Below, piece by piece: positions 1 to 6,632 of a stretch of DNA of 8,013 nucleotides. How positions within the stretch are numbered: the first letter of the stretch is position 1; the number at the start of each line of letters is the position of its first letter. A program made the translations under genes and the position numbers. The notes below the pieces were generated by a model. It was not told the DNA's origin and did no database searches. It saw only the letters and a list, made by a program, of their open reading frames with translations. This DNA is from Streptosporangiaceae bacterium (GTDB lineage: Bacteria > Actinomycetota > Actinomycetes > Streptosporangiales > Streptosporangiaceae), in the NCBI GenBank assembly GCA_030038715.1, contig JASHSO010000571.1:1-8013 (forward strand), in the 5' to 3' direction.

Positions 1-575
1 GCAGAGAGCGAGGTCACGCCCGCATCCGCGATGCCGCACGGCACGATCTTGCCGAACCACGACAGGTCACAGTCGCAGTTGAGGGCGAATCCGTGCATCG
101 TGACGCCTCTGGCGACACGGATGCCGATCGCTCCCACCTTGCGGTCGGTAGCTGCATGCCCGGCGCCGCGCAGCCAGACCCCGCTGCGGCCCTCGACACG
201 GCCGGCCGCGACGCCGAAGTCCGCGCACGTGGCGATCAGCGCCTGCTCGATGACGCGCACGTAGCCGATCACGTCTATCGGCTCGTCCAGGCTGATGATC
301 GGGTAGCCGACAAGCTGACCGGGTCCGTGCCAGGTGATCCTGCCACCGCGGTCCACGTCGATGACCGGCGCGCCTGGATCGCCAACCGGACGGTCCAGCG
401 ACTGGGTGCGCCGCCCGGCCGTATACACCGGCTGGTGCTCGAGGAGCAAGCACGTGTCCGGGATTTCCTCCTGGACTCGCAGCTCATGCAGTCTGCGCTG
501 CAGGTCCCACGCAGCCATGTAGTCGACTGCCGAGGATCCGAGGCCTAGCCGGGCGAATACCAGGTCACGGTGCAC
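1..575 (-). CDS. lipB: Octanoyl-ACP:protein octanoyltransferase LipB (C-terminus cut by left edge)
   Basis: LipB moves the octanoyl group from octanoyl-ACP to the lipoyl-domain lysine of E2 and GcvH proteins in the cytoplasm; LipA then inserts sulfur to make lipoate. About 191 codons are visible. The family motif [12 protein letters not shown] lies at residues 77-88. The catalytic pair is present: Lys146 in [10 protein letters not shown] and Cys180 in [16 protein letters not shown], also typical of actinobacterial LipB, lies at 161-171. I chose the GTG at 573-575 because it keeps the usual N-terminal RLG...VDY..AW segment; the next ATG (residue 20) would remove it, and an in-frame stop lies a short way upstream of the GTG. 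No Shine-Dalgarno precedes this GTG, so the start may be leaderless. It is divergent from the P450 gene. Its main client in this window is the E2 at 3704-5188. Identity is near certain; the exact start is less so. Confidence 0.96.
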   Translation of the reverse strand, partial: MHRDLVFARLGLGSSAVDYMAAWDLQRRLHELRVQEEIPDTCLLLEHQPVYTAGRRTQSLDRPVGDPGAPVIDVDRGGRITWHGPGQLVGYPIISLDEPIDVIGYVRVIEQALIATCADFGVAAGRVEGRSGVWLRGAGHAATDRKVGAIGIRVARGVTMHGFALNCDCDLSWFGKIVPCGIADAGVTSLS

Positions 576-581
576 AGGTTC

Positions 582-587
582 AGGGTA
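582..587 (-). promoter_or_regulatory. Putative -10 box for a leaderless lipB transcript
   Basis: On the minus strand TACCCT matches the actinobacterial -10 pattern TANNNT and ends 6 nt before the lipB GTG. That spacing would put the transcription start at or next to the start codon. The lack of any Shine-Dalgarno before this GTG fits a leaderless mRNA. No convincing -35 box is seen at 17-18 nt. This is inferred from motif and spacing only. Confidence 0.35.
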
Positions 588-620
588 TGCCCGAAGCGTT
601 ACGGGCGGTCACGATATAGC

Positions 621-630
621 TTGACGTCAA
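621..630. promoter_or_regulatory. Perfect 10-bp palindrome in the lipB/P450 divergent region (possible operator)
   Basis: TTGACGTCAA is its own reverse complement and sits near the middle of the 106-bp region between the lipB and P450 starts. It contains a TTGACG -35-like hexamer on each strand. A regulator bound here could affect either gene. Close by are two copies of CGATAT (612-617 and 635-640), 23 bp apart, and an inverted pair ACGATA (611-616) / TATCGT (645-650). I do not recognise the cognate regulator. A chance 10-bp palindrome is possible. Confidence 0.35.
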
Positions 631-650
631 AACGCGATATTACTTATCGT
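621..650 (+). promoter_or_regulatory. Putative sigma-70-type promoter for the P450 gene
   Basis: TTGACG (621-626) is a near-consensus -35 hexamer. An 18-bp spacer separates it from TATCGT (645-650), which matches TATAAT at four of six positions. A start near 657 would give a leader of about 25 nt that contains the P450 ribosome site. The -35 box lies inside the 10-bp palindrome, so a repressor there would block it. The -10 box is only moderate. Confidence 0.35.
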
Positions 651-669
651 TGCCTCAGCCGAGGAACCA

Positions 670-676
670 GGGGAGG
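670..676 (+). promoter_or_regulatory. Ribosome binding site of the P450 gene
   Basis: GGGGAGG ends 5 nt before the GTG at 682. It supports that GTG as the start rather than any internal ATG. Confidence 0.7.
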
Positions 677-681
677 CCGCA

Positions 682-1893
682 GTGGACGCGACCGAGATCT
701 TCACTGCACTGAGCACTCCCGAGGGGAGGGCCGACCCGTATCCCTACTATGCGAGTCTGCATGACCTGGGCGAGGCAGTTTCGCTCGGTCCTGGAGCAGT
801 CGCAGTGGTTGGTCACGACGCTGTCAGCTCGGTGCTGCGCGATCCGGGATTCCGCTGTTCGGATGCCGACACCTTTGAGATGGTCCTTCCGGGCTGGCGA
901 GACAACCCCGTCTTCGTCCAGGGCGCCGACTGGCTGCTGAACCTGAACGGCAGCAAGCACGCCAGGATCCGAGGCCTGCTCGCGCGGACGTTCACCGCCC
1001 GCCGCGTGGCAGCGCTGGAGCCCGCAATCATGCGGATGACCGATCACCTGCTGGACTCCATGGCCGAGCGCGGCGGCGACGGCTCGGCGATCGAGTTCAT
1101 GCACGACTTCGCCTACCTCTTGCCGGTCACAGTGATCTGCGAGCTGATCGGCATACCCGAGCCTGACCGGGAAGGCTTCAGGCCCATCGCCCGGGACCTG
1201 GCCGGCGTGTTCGAACTCCACGATCCCGCGACCTTGCCGGCCATCAATGCGGCCGCCGTCGAGCTGCTGGCCTATTTCACCGGCCTGGCGGCCAAGCGCC
1301 GCGCCGACCCGCGCGCCGACCTGCTGTCTGACCTGGTGGCCGTGAGCGAGAGCGAGGACGGACGGATCAGCGGTGCCGAGCTGCTGCACAACATGACGCT
1401 GCTGCTGGTGGCTGGCTTTGAGACGACGACAAACCTTTTGGGGAACGGGCTGCGCCTCGTACTGCAGGATCCGTCGGCGGGCGCGGCGGTGCGGGACGGG
1501 ACGGTTCCGGCGTCGGCCTTCGTCGAAGAGGTACTGCGGTACGACTCGCCGGTCCAGCTGACCAGCCGAGTCGCCTACAACACAAAGGTCGCAGGCGTGC
1601 CAGTGTCCGAGGGCGACGAGGTTATCACCATGCTCGGCGCAGGAAACAGGGACCCGCGCCGGTTCACCGAACCCGATATCTTCAACCCGCTGCGATCGGA
1701 TCCCGGCACGCTGAGCTTCGGCGGCGGTGCGCACTTCTGCATAGGCGCGGCACTGGCCCGCTTGGAGGGGAGCATTGCCTTCCGGCGGCTGCTTGGCCGA
1801 TTCCCGGCCATTGCCGCAGCGGGCGAGCCGGTACGCAGGGATACCTTCCTGCTTCGCGGCTTCGACGCGCTGCCGGTCACCGTGGTCGGGTAG
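682..1893 (+). CDS. Cytochrome P450 (bacterial soluble type, substrate unknown)
   Basis: A 403-residue heme-thiolate monooxygenase, a normal length for soluble bacterial P450s, with no membrane anchor or fused reductase. The N-terminal RADPYPYYASL is typical of actinobacterial P450s. The C-helix HxRxR is H93-A-R95-I-R97. The I-helix oxygen-activation motif is AGFETT, residues 244-249. The K-helix ExxR is E283-V-L-R286. The heme loop FGGGAHFCIG starts at F346, with Cys353 as the iron ligand. All hallmark residues are present, so the enzyme should be active, taking electrons from a ferredoxin and reductase encoded elsewhere. The residues before H93 read NLNGSK instead of the common DPPEH form, a deviation in a usually well-kept stretch. 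It is divergent from lipB and followed by a membrane protein gene 101 bp downstream. The neighbourhood does not reveal a substrate. The family is certain; the subfamily and reaction are not determinable here. Confidence 0.97.
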   Translation: MDATEIFTALSTPEGRADPYPYYASLHDLGEAVSLGPGAVAVVGHDAVSSVLRDPGFRCSDADTFEMVLPGWRDNPVFVQGADWLLNLNGSKHARIRGLLARTFTARRVAALEPAIMRMTDHLLDSMAERGGDGSAIEFMHDFAYLLPVTVICELIGIPEPDREGFRPIARDLAGVFELHDPATLPAINAAAVELLAYFTGLAAKRRADPRADLLSDLVAVSESEDGRISGAELLHNMTLLLVAGFETTTNLLGNGLRLVLQDPSAGAAVRDGTVPASAFVEEVLRYDSPVQLTSRVAYNTKVAGVPVSEGDEVITMLGAGNRDPRRFTEPDIFNPLRSDPGTLSFGGGAHFCIGAALARLEGSIAFRRLLGRFPAIAAAGEPVRRDTFLLRGFDALPVTVVG

Positions 1894-1903
1894 GTCGCTC
1901 ACC

Positions 1904-1926
1904 CCTGCCGCCATGCCCGGGGCAGG
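1904..1926 (+). other. Small GC hairpin after the P450 stop (weak terminator candidate)
   Basis: CCTGCC (1904-1909) and GGCAGG (1921-1926) form a 6-bp stem with an 11-nt loop, starting 10 nt after the P450 stop. No T-run follows, so it does not meet the usual intrinsic terminator pattern. It may reduce read-through into the membrane protein gene, or do nothing. Confidence 0.22.
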
Positions 1927-1981
1927 CTCGGCGGAAGCTGGTCCGGGAATGCCGCGCGCCAGATCATGGCTTGCGTGCAGT

Positions 1982-1987
1982 GGAGGT
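1982..1987 (+). promoter_or_regulatory. Ribosome binding site that fixes the membrane protein start
   Basis: GGAGGT lies 7 nt before the ATG at 1995. It lies inside the reading frame that would begin at the upstream TTG (1971), so the ATG is the better start. Confidence 0.7.
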
Positions 1988-1994
1988 AGCGGCA

Positions 1995-2666
1995 ATGTTC
2001 GACGAGCAGGAACTGCGCGCCATGAGCGCGCAGGACAGGCTGAGCCTCATGCGCGTGCTGGCGTCGCTGGACCGGCGGGACCAGCCGGCCAGCCCCAGCG
2101 GAGCCCGTCGGCGCGCAATCGTGCTCGCGGTCATCGTCATCTGCTGCATCTGCCTGGCGGCGTGGATCGGACTGCTCGCCGCCACGCTGCCGCGTTACTA
2201 CCGCACGGGAGGCTGGCGGGGCGCATGGGTCGGCTTTGACCTGGCCGAGCTTGCCGCGTTCGCCGTCACCGGCTGGGCGCTGTGGCGGCGCAGGCAAATC
2301 CTGATCATCTGCCTGGTCGTGCTCGCCACGCTGCTGTGCTGCGACGCGTGGTTCGATGTCGTGCTTGACGCACACACCAGCGGGTTCTGGCTCAGCCTGC
2401 TATCGGCTATTGTCATCGAGCTGCCACTGGCCGCGGTGGCGATCTTGGGTGCCAGGCGGCTGCTGCGCACGACGATGGCGGTGACACGCCGGTACCAGGG
2501 CGAAGCGGGTCCGCTTCCGCCATTGCGTGAAATCCCGCTGATCGGCGCCGGTCCGGGGCGGTCGCTGCGCGACCTGCTTGCGGCGCCGCCGATGCCGCTC
2601 ATGACCGAATCCGGCGAAGCTACGGGGCCTGGGCTCGACTCCGCATCGCAGCAGGGGGCTCCCTGA
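1995..2666 (+). CDS. Four-helix integral membrane protein of unknown function
   Basis: A 223-residue protein. Residues 1-40 form a charged, probably helical cytoplasmic segment (DEQELRAMSAQDRLSLMRVL). Four hydrophobic helices follow at about 41-65, 81-97, 101-123 and 130-153, then a Pro/Gly/Ala-rich tail of about 70 residues. Arg triplets at 38-40 and 98-100 and RRLLR at 154-158 suggest that both termini face the cytoplasm. There is no signal peptide, catalytic motif or recognised domain. AWVGFDLAE (77-85) and CDAWFDV (116-122) look like conserved signature segments; I recall similar uncharacterised membrane proteins in other actinobacteria but cannot verify this. Cysteines cluster in helix 1 (50, 51, 53) and helix 3 (106, 115, 116). 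The gene follows the P450 by 101 bp on the same strand and converges with the epimerase gene. That it is a real gene is well supported by ribosome site, length and composition; its function is unknown. Confidence 0.85.
   Translation: MFDEQELRAMSAQDRLSLMRVLASLDRRDQPASPSGARRRAIVLAVIVICCICLAAWIGLLAATLPRYYRTGGWRGAWVGFDLAELAAFAVTGWALWRRRQILIICLVVLATLLCCDAWFDVVLDAHTSGFWLSLLSAIVIELPLAAVAILGARRLLRTTMAVTRRYQGEAGPLPPLREIPLIGAGPGRSLRDLLAAPPMPLMTESGEATGPGLDSASQQGAP
2652..2665. terminator. Short hairpin at the convergent gene ends (weak, possibly bidirectional)
   Basis: CAGGG and CCCTG form a 5-bp stem around a GGCT loop and overlap the stop codon of the membrane protein gene. It is the only clear stem near the convergent junction. 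It has no T-run on either strand, so termination is speculative. Confidence 0.2.
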
Positions 2667-2689
2667 CACACAAGGGCGCGGTGCCGTGA

Positions 2690-3625
2690 CTATGTGCCCG
2701 CGGCGGTATCGCGTGGCCAGGCTGCGGCATCGTTCATCGCGGTGCGAATCGCCGCGCTGATGTCGGAGTCGGCGAACGTGAAGCCCGCTCGGTCGAGCCT
2801 GGACGGCACGGCCCGGCAGCTAGCGAGCAGTTCACCGGACATCTCGCCCAGGGCCAGTCGCAGCAGGCCGGCCGGCAGCCGCAGCAGCGCGGGCTTGTGC
2901 ACGGCGGCCGCGAGGGCCGCTGTGAACTGCGCATTCGTAACTGGGGTCGGTGCGGTCAGGTTGACCGGGCCGGTCAGATCGGCTCGGTCGAGGACGAAAC
3001 GGACTGCGCGGACGTGGTCGGCTAGCGTGATCCAGCTCAGGTACTGATCGCCGGAGCCGATCCGGGCGCCAAGGCCGAGCCGAAACGACGGCAGCAGCCG
3101 AGGCAGCATGCCGCCCCGGCTGGACAGCACGATCCCGGACCGCAGGCTTGCGACCCTGATGCCCGCCGTCGCGGCGCTGGCGGCCGCGGCCTCCCAGTCG
3201 CGAACCAAATCGGCGAGGAAGCCGCGGCCCGACTGGGCAGCTTCGTCGACCTTCCGGTCGCCGGTGTCGCCGTACCAGCCGACGGCTGAGGCGCACAGCA
3301 GCACTGGCACCGGTTCGGGCGCTGCCAGGATGCCGGCGACCAGGGCGCTCGTGCTGCTGACCCGGCTGGCCCGTAGTTCTTGCTTACGTGCGGGCGTCCA
3401 CCTGCGTTCTGCCACCGACGCGCCGGACAAGTGCACGACGCCGTCGACGTCTTCCAGCGCCCCGGGGTTCACTGCACCGTTAGGCGCTGACGGGTCCCAG
3501 CACACCTCGTCGGCCGCACGCGCCGGTCGTCGCACCAGCCGCAGCACCTCAGCGCCGTCAGCGCGCAGGCTCGCGGTCAGTGCGGTGCCGATGAGCCCGC
3601 TCGCCCCCGTGACGGCAATCCGCAC
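2690..3625 (-). CDS. TIGR01777-family NAD(P)-dependent epimerase/oxidoreductase-like protein
   Basis: A 311-residue extended short-chain dehydrogenase-like protein, close to the family's usual length of about 300. The N-terminal Rossmann motif TGASGLIG (6-13) binds NAD(P). Family landmarks follow: HLSGA (65-69), SAVGWYG (113-119), LRSGIVLS (161-168) and a GSGDQYLSWI...DH segment (190-204). The C-terminal DUF1731 part is seen as LALGEMSGELLASCRAVPSRL (about 257-277). No classical YxxxK catalytic pair is evident, as expected for this family, whose substrate is not established. I start at the GTG at 3623-3625 because GGGAGG lies 6 nt upstream and the protein then begins MRIAVTG, the family norm; an ATG 30 nt further upstream would add ten residues with no homologous look. 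It follows the E2 gene by 78 nt on the same strand, as Rv2216 follows dlaT in M. tuberculosis (from memory). Confidence 0.93.
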   Translation of the reverse strand: MRIAVTGASGLIGTALTASLRADGAEVLRLVRRPARAADEVCWDPSAPNGAVNPGALEDVDGVVHLSGASVAERRWTPARKQELRASRVSSTSALVAGILAAPEPVPVLLCASAVGWYGDTGDRKVDEAAQSGRGFLADLVRDWEAAAASAATAGIRVASLRSGIVLSSRGGMLPRLLPSFRLGLGARIGSGDQYLSWITLADHVRAVRFVLDRADLTGPVNLTAPTPVTNAQFTAALAAAVHKPALLRLPAGLLRLALGEMSGELLASCRAVPSRLDRAGFTFADSDISAAIRTAMNDAAAWPRDTAAGT

Positions 3626-3631
3626 TCCCGG

Positions 3632-3637
3632 CCTCCC
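3632..3637 (-). promoter_or_regulatory. Ribosome binding site that decides the epimerase start
   Basis: On the minus strand GGGAGG sits 6 nt before the GTG at 3625. It favours that GTG over the in-frame ATG at 3653-3655, which lies upstream of this site. Confidence 0.6.
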
Positions 3638-3660
3638 GAGGTTCCCGGGGCTCATTCCGG

Positions 3661-3696
3661 CGGCTGTCTTACCCAGCGTCGACAGTCAGCCGACGC
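3661..3696 (-). other. Competing hairpins in the E2-epimerase gap
   Basis: Just after the E2 stop, GCGTCG and CGACGC (3676-3681 with 3691-3696) can form a 6-bp stem with a 9-nt loop. A second stem, CGGCTG with CAGCCG (3661-3666 with 3687-3692), overlaps the first, so the two exclude each other. No T-run follows. These could modulate read-through or mRNA stability between the two genes, but such short stems are common in GC-rich DNA. Confidence 0.22.
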
Positions 3697-3703
3697 GAGT
3701 GAG

Positions 3704-5188
3704 TCACAGGCCCAGTTCGGTCTCGAATGCGCCTTCTTCCAGCCTCGACTTGAGCGTATTGAGGAAGCGCGCGGCGTCCGCGCCGTCGACGAGCCGATGG
3801 TCATAAGTGAGCGCCAGGTACACCATCGACCTGACAGTGATCACCTCGCCGAGCACGGGGTCTTCGACCACGACGGCGCGCTTGACCACGCTGCCCGTGC
3901 CGAGGATGCCGACCTGGGGCTGGTTGATGATTGGTGTGTCGAAGAGCGCGCCGCGGCTTCCGGTATTGGTGAGGGTGAACGTGCCGCCAGCAAGGTCGTC
4001 CGGGCCGACCTGCCCGGCCCGGGTCCGCTCGGCCAGGTCGGCGATCTTCCGGGCCAACCCGCCGATGTTCAGGTCGCCAGCATTCCTGATGACCGGAACC
4101 ATGAGTCCGCGCTCGGTGTCCACCGCGATGCCGAGATGCTCGGTGTCGTGATAGGTCACCTGGCTGGCCTCGGTGTCGATGACGGCGTTCAGCTTCGGGT
4201 GCAGCTTCAGCGCCTCGACGGTGGCGAGCGCGAAGAACGGCAGGAAGGAGAGCTTGACCCCCTCCCTAGCCTCGAATGCGGACTTGGCCCGGTCGCGGAG
4301 CCTCGCGATCGCCGTGACATCTGCCTCGACCACGGTCGTGAGCTGTGCGGAGGTCTGCAGCGACTCGACCATTCGCTGCGCTATCACCTGGCGGGCACGC
4401 GACATCCGCTCGGTGGTGCCGCGCAGGCTCGACGGCACGATGACCGGAGCCTGCCGCGGTGGCTCGGGCACGACCGGGGGCACCGCCGGGGCGACTGCGG
4501 CTGCGGCCGGTACGGGCTCCGGGGCGGCAGGCGCGCGGCCGGCAGCGACAGCATCCAGGACGTCTTGCTTGCGGATCCGGCCGCCGACGCCGGTGCCGGT
4601 GACCGAGTCGAGGTCGATTCCGTGTTCAGCGGCGAGCTTTCGGACCAGCGGCGTCACGTACGGGCCGCCCTCGGTGCCGTCGGTGTACTCGGCGGGGCCG
4701 GTGGCTGCGAGCCCGTCTCCCCCATCCGGTCTCGGTGCCGCGGGCCGGTACGGTGCTGCGGGCTGCGCAGGCTGCGGAGCCACCACGACGGGCTCCGGCG
4801 GCGCGATGGGCGCGACAGCAGGGCCGGCCGGCGGAGCGACCAGGGGCGGAGCCGCCACGGCCGGCGGCGGGACGAGGGGTTCGGCGGCCGCTTCCTCCGG
4901 CGGAACGAGCTCGGTGACGTCTGCGGCGGCGTCCGGCGCTGCCGCGGCACCGTCCTCGTCGATGACGGCAAGCTCGGCACCGACAGCGACGGTCTCGTCT
5001 TCCGCGACCGCGATGCCGCGCAGGATGCCGGAAACCGGGGACGGTATTTCGGTGTCCACCTTGTCGGTGGAGACCTCGAGCAGCGGCTCGTCGGCCTGAA
5101 CGTGCTCACCCTCGCGCTTGAGCCAGCGCGTGACAGTACCCTCGGTGACGCTCTCGCCGAGCTGCGGCATGGATACGGAGACCGCCAT
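3704..5188 (-). CDS. sucB: Dihydrolipoamide acyltransferase, E2 of 2-oxoacid dehydrogenase (actinobacterial SucB/DlaT type)
   Basis: The 494-residue E2 core of a 2-oxoacid dehydrogenase complex, carrying acyl groups on a lipoyl arm and passing them to CoA. Residues 1-77 are one lipoyl domain with the lipoylated lysine K43 in STDKVDTE. Residues 78-176 are a long Ala/Pro/Val linker. A peripheral-subunit-binding domain (177-214, [17 protein letters not shown] and [13 protein letters not shown]) docks E3. A second Ala/Pro linker runs 215-254, then the catalytic domain to the end, with DHRLVDG (463-469) supplying catalytic His464. The sequence resembles the actinobacterial SucB (TIGR02927) / DlaT group. 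Annotation as succinyltransferase is conventional; in several actinobacteria the homologue serves pyruvate dehydrogenase, so substrate choice is open. M. tuberculosis DlaT has, from memory, two lipoyl domains; this one has one. The start gives [17 protein letters not shown], the family norm. Lpd (E3) is just upstream, and LipB, which modifies K43, is nearby. Confidence 0.95.
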   Translation of the reverse strand: MAVSVSMPQLGESVTEGTVTRWLKREGEHVQADEPLLEVSTDKVDTEIPSPVSGILRGIAVAEDETVAVGAELAVIDEDGAAAAPDAAADVTELVPPEEAAAEPLVPPPAVAAPPLVAPPAGPAVAPIAPPEPVVVAPQPAQPAAPYRPAAPRPDGGDGLAATGPAEYTDGTEGGPYVTPLVRKLAAEHGIDLDSVTGTGVGGRIRKQDVLDAVAAGRAPAAPEPVPAAAAVAPAVPPVVPEPPRQAPVIVPSSLRGTTERMSRARQVIAQRMVESLQTSAQLTTVVEADVTAIARLRDRAKSAFEAREGVKLSFLPFFALATVEALKLHPKLNAVIDTEASQVTYHDTEHLGIAVDTERGLMVPVIRNAGDLNIGGLARKIADLAERTRAGQVGPDDLAGGTFTLTNTGSRGALFDTPIINQPQVGILGTGSVVKRAVVVEDPVLGEVITVRSMVYLALTYDHRLVDGADAARFLNTLKSRLEEGAFETELGL

Positions 5189-5200
5189 GGCTTCCCGTGA

Positions 5201-5206
5201 CTCCTT
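5201..5206 (-). promoter_or_regulatory. Distant ribosome binding site of the E2 gene
   Basis: On the minus strand AAGGAG lies 12 nt before the ATG at 5188, longer than the usual 5-9 nt. A weaker GGGA at 5192-5195 is only 3 nt from the ATG. The protein homology still requires this ATG, so translation may be somewhat inefficient. Confidence 0.4.
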
Positions 5207-5245
5207 CTTCTGCTGCTGAGTTGACTCTAACGCGTGCCGGTCCGG

Positions 5246-6625
5246 TCATCCGTGGACGTGCAGGGGCTTGCCCGCCAGCGCCAAGTGCGCCTCGCCGATG
5301 GCCTCAGACTGCGTCGGGTGCGGGTGGATGAGCTGGGCCACGTCGGCGGGTATCGCCTCCCAGTTGTAGATCAGCTGCGCCTCGGCTATGAGTTCGCCTA
5401 CCCGCGCGCCGACTAGGTGGATGCCCAGCACCGGGCCGCCGCCAGCGGTCGCGATGACCTTCGCCGCGCCGGCGGTCTGCAGGATCTGGCTCCGGCCGTT
5501 GCCCGCCAGATCGTAAGTGAACTCCGTGACCTCGATGCCCCGCGCGGCGGCAGTCGCGGACGTGATGCCAACCGAGGCCACCTCGGGGTCGCAGTAGGTG
5601 ACGCGCGGCACGCCGTCGTAGTCGATCGGGACCACCCGCCGGCCGGCCAGGCGCTCCGCCACCATGATCCCCTCGGCGAAGCCGACATGCGCGAGCTGCG
5701 GGCCCGGCCGCAGGTCGCCAATGGCGTAGATGGTCGGGACATTGGTCTGGCAGTACTCATCGACCAGCACGAACCCGCGGTCGATCGCGACGCCGACCTC
5801 GTCGTAGCCGAGCCCGGCCGAGACCGGTCCACGTCCTACGGCGACGAGCAGCAGCTCGGCGTCGATATAGGTACCGCCCTCCAGAGTCACGGTGACGCCG
5901 GTGCCGGTGTCCTTGACGCCCTCGAACCTGGTGCCGACCCTGAAGCCGATCCCGCGGCGGCGGAACGCGCGCTCCAGCAGTTTCGAACTGGACTCATCCT
6001 CGGTGGGCAGCAGACGCGGCAGCATCTCCACGATCGTGACCTCGGCGCCGAACGAGCGCCAGACGCTCGCGAATTCCACGCCGATCACACCGCCGCCGAG
6101 CACGACGACCGAGGCCGGCACGTGATCGAGGTTCAGCGCATGCTCGCTCGTGATGATCCGCTGCCCGTCGATGTCTAGGCCCGGCAGGCTGCGCGGCTGT
6201 GAGCCGCTGGCCAGCACCACGTTCGCACCGGTGAGTGTCTGGTCCCCGACCTGGACAGAGGTGGCCGAGGTGAGCCTGCCGTGACCCTCGATGACCTCGA
6301 TCTGGCGGCTGGCGACCAGTCCGGTCAGGCCCCGCCACAACCGGGTCACGACCTTGTCCTTGTAGGCGTTCACGCCCGCCATGTCGATGCCGTCAAGGCT
6401 GGTCTGCACTCCGAAAGAGGAACCCTCGTGCGCGAGGTCGGCGATCTCGGCGGCGTGCAGCAGCGCCTTCGTCGGGATGCAGCCCCGGTGCAGGCACGTG
6501 CCGCCGACCTTGTCCTCTTCGATGAGCGCGACCCGCATGCCAAGCTCGGCCGCGCGCAGGGCGCAGGCGTATCCGCCGCTGCCGCCGCCGAGAATGACGA
6601 GGTCGAAGCCGCTGCCGTCCGTCAC
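5246..6625 (-). CDS. lpd: Dihydrolipoamide dehydrogenase (E3)
   Basis: A 459-residue flavoprotein disulfide reductase of normal length that re-oxidises the dihydrolipoyl arm of E2 and reduces NAD+. The FAD-binding motif GGGSGG is at 13-18. The redox disulfide is C44/C49 in GGTCLHRGCIP. The NAD-binding motif LGGGVIGVE is at 176-184. The second FAD motif AIGDLRPGPQLAH is at 301-313. The C-terminal dimerisation domain ends with HPHPTQSE (434-441), giving the catalytic His436/Glu441 dyad contributed across the dimer. No key residue is missing. The GTG start has GGGAG 7 nt upstream. The gene begins 23 nt after the pepA stop and ends 57 nt before the E2 start, so co-transcription with both is likely. 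The context supports true E3 over mercuric or glutathione reductase relatives. Confidence 0.97.
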   Translation of the reverse strand: MTDGSGFDLVILGGGSGGYACALRAAELGMRVALIEEDKVGGTCLHRGCIPTKALLHAAEIADLAHEGSSFGVQTSLDGIDMAGVNAYKDKVVTRLWRGLTGLVASRQIEVIEGHGRLTSATSVQVGDQTLTGANVVLASGSQPRSLPGLDIDGQRIITSEHALNLDHVPASVVVLGGGVIGVEFASVWRSFGAEVTIVEMLPRLLPTEDESSSKLLERAFRRRGIGFRVGTRFEGVKDTGTGVTVTLEGGTYIDAELLLVAVGRGPVSAGLGYDEVGVAIDRGFVLVDEYCQTNVPTIYAIGDLRPGPQLAHVGFAEGIMVAERLAGRRVVPIDYDGVPRVTYCDPEVASVGITSATAAARGIEVTEFTYDLAGNGRSQILQTAGAAKVIATAGGGPVLGIHLVGARVGELIAEAQLIYNWEAIPADVAQLIHPHPTQSEAIGEAHLALAGKPLHVHG

Positions 6626-6632
6626 GTCCAGA

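Noticed and set aside
653..664. CCTC/GAGG mini-hairpin in the P450 leader, considered as a regulatory RNA
   Set aside because: Only 4 bp, easily a chance event; no further structure or riboswitch motif is visible.
1971..1994. Upstream TTG start for the membrane protein
   Set aside because: The good GGAGGT ribosome site lies inside this stretch and points to the ATG at 1995.
655..1995. Long open frame (446 codons) on the minus strand antisense to the P450 gene
   Set aside because: It mirrors a strong P450 coding frame, has no recognisable domain and is rich in Arg, Gly, Ala and Gln, as expected from GC-skewed shadow frames. It would also overlap both neighbouring regions.
3626..3655. Upstream ATG start for the TIGR01777 protein
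   Set aside because: It adds ten residues before the Rossmann strand, whereas the GTG at 3625 has a well-spaced GGGAGG and gives the usual MRIAVTG beginning.
4640..4960. Repetitive GC-rich stretch within the E2 gene, considered as a DNA repeat or second lipoyl domain
   Set aside because: It encodes the Ala/Pro/Val-rich flexible linker. There is no regular repeat unit and no DKV/DKA lipoylation motif.
3797..5200. Long open frame (467 codons) on the plus strand antisense to the E2 gene
   Set aside because: Its composition is dominated by Arg, Gly, Asp and Leu with no domain. The minus-strand E2 frame is unmistakable, so this is a shadow.
5417..6178. Plus-strand open frame (253 codons) opposite lpd
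   Set aside because: It is antisense to conserved Lpd motifs, and its Arg/Asp/His-rich content is typical of a shadow frame.
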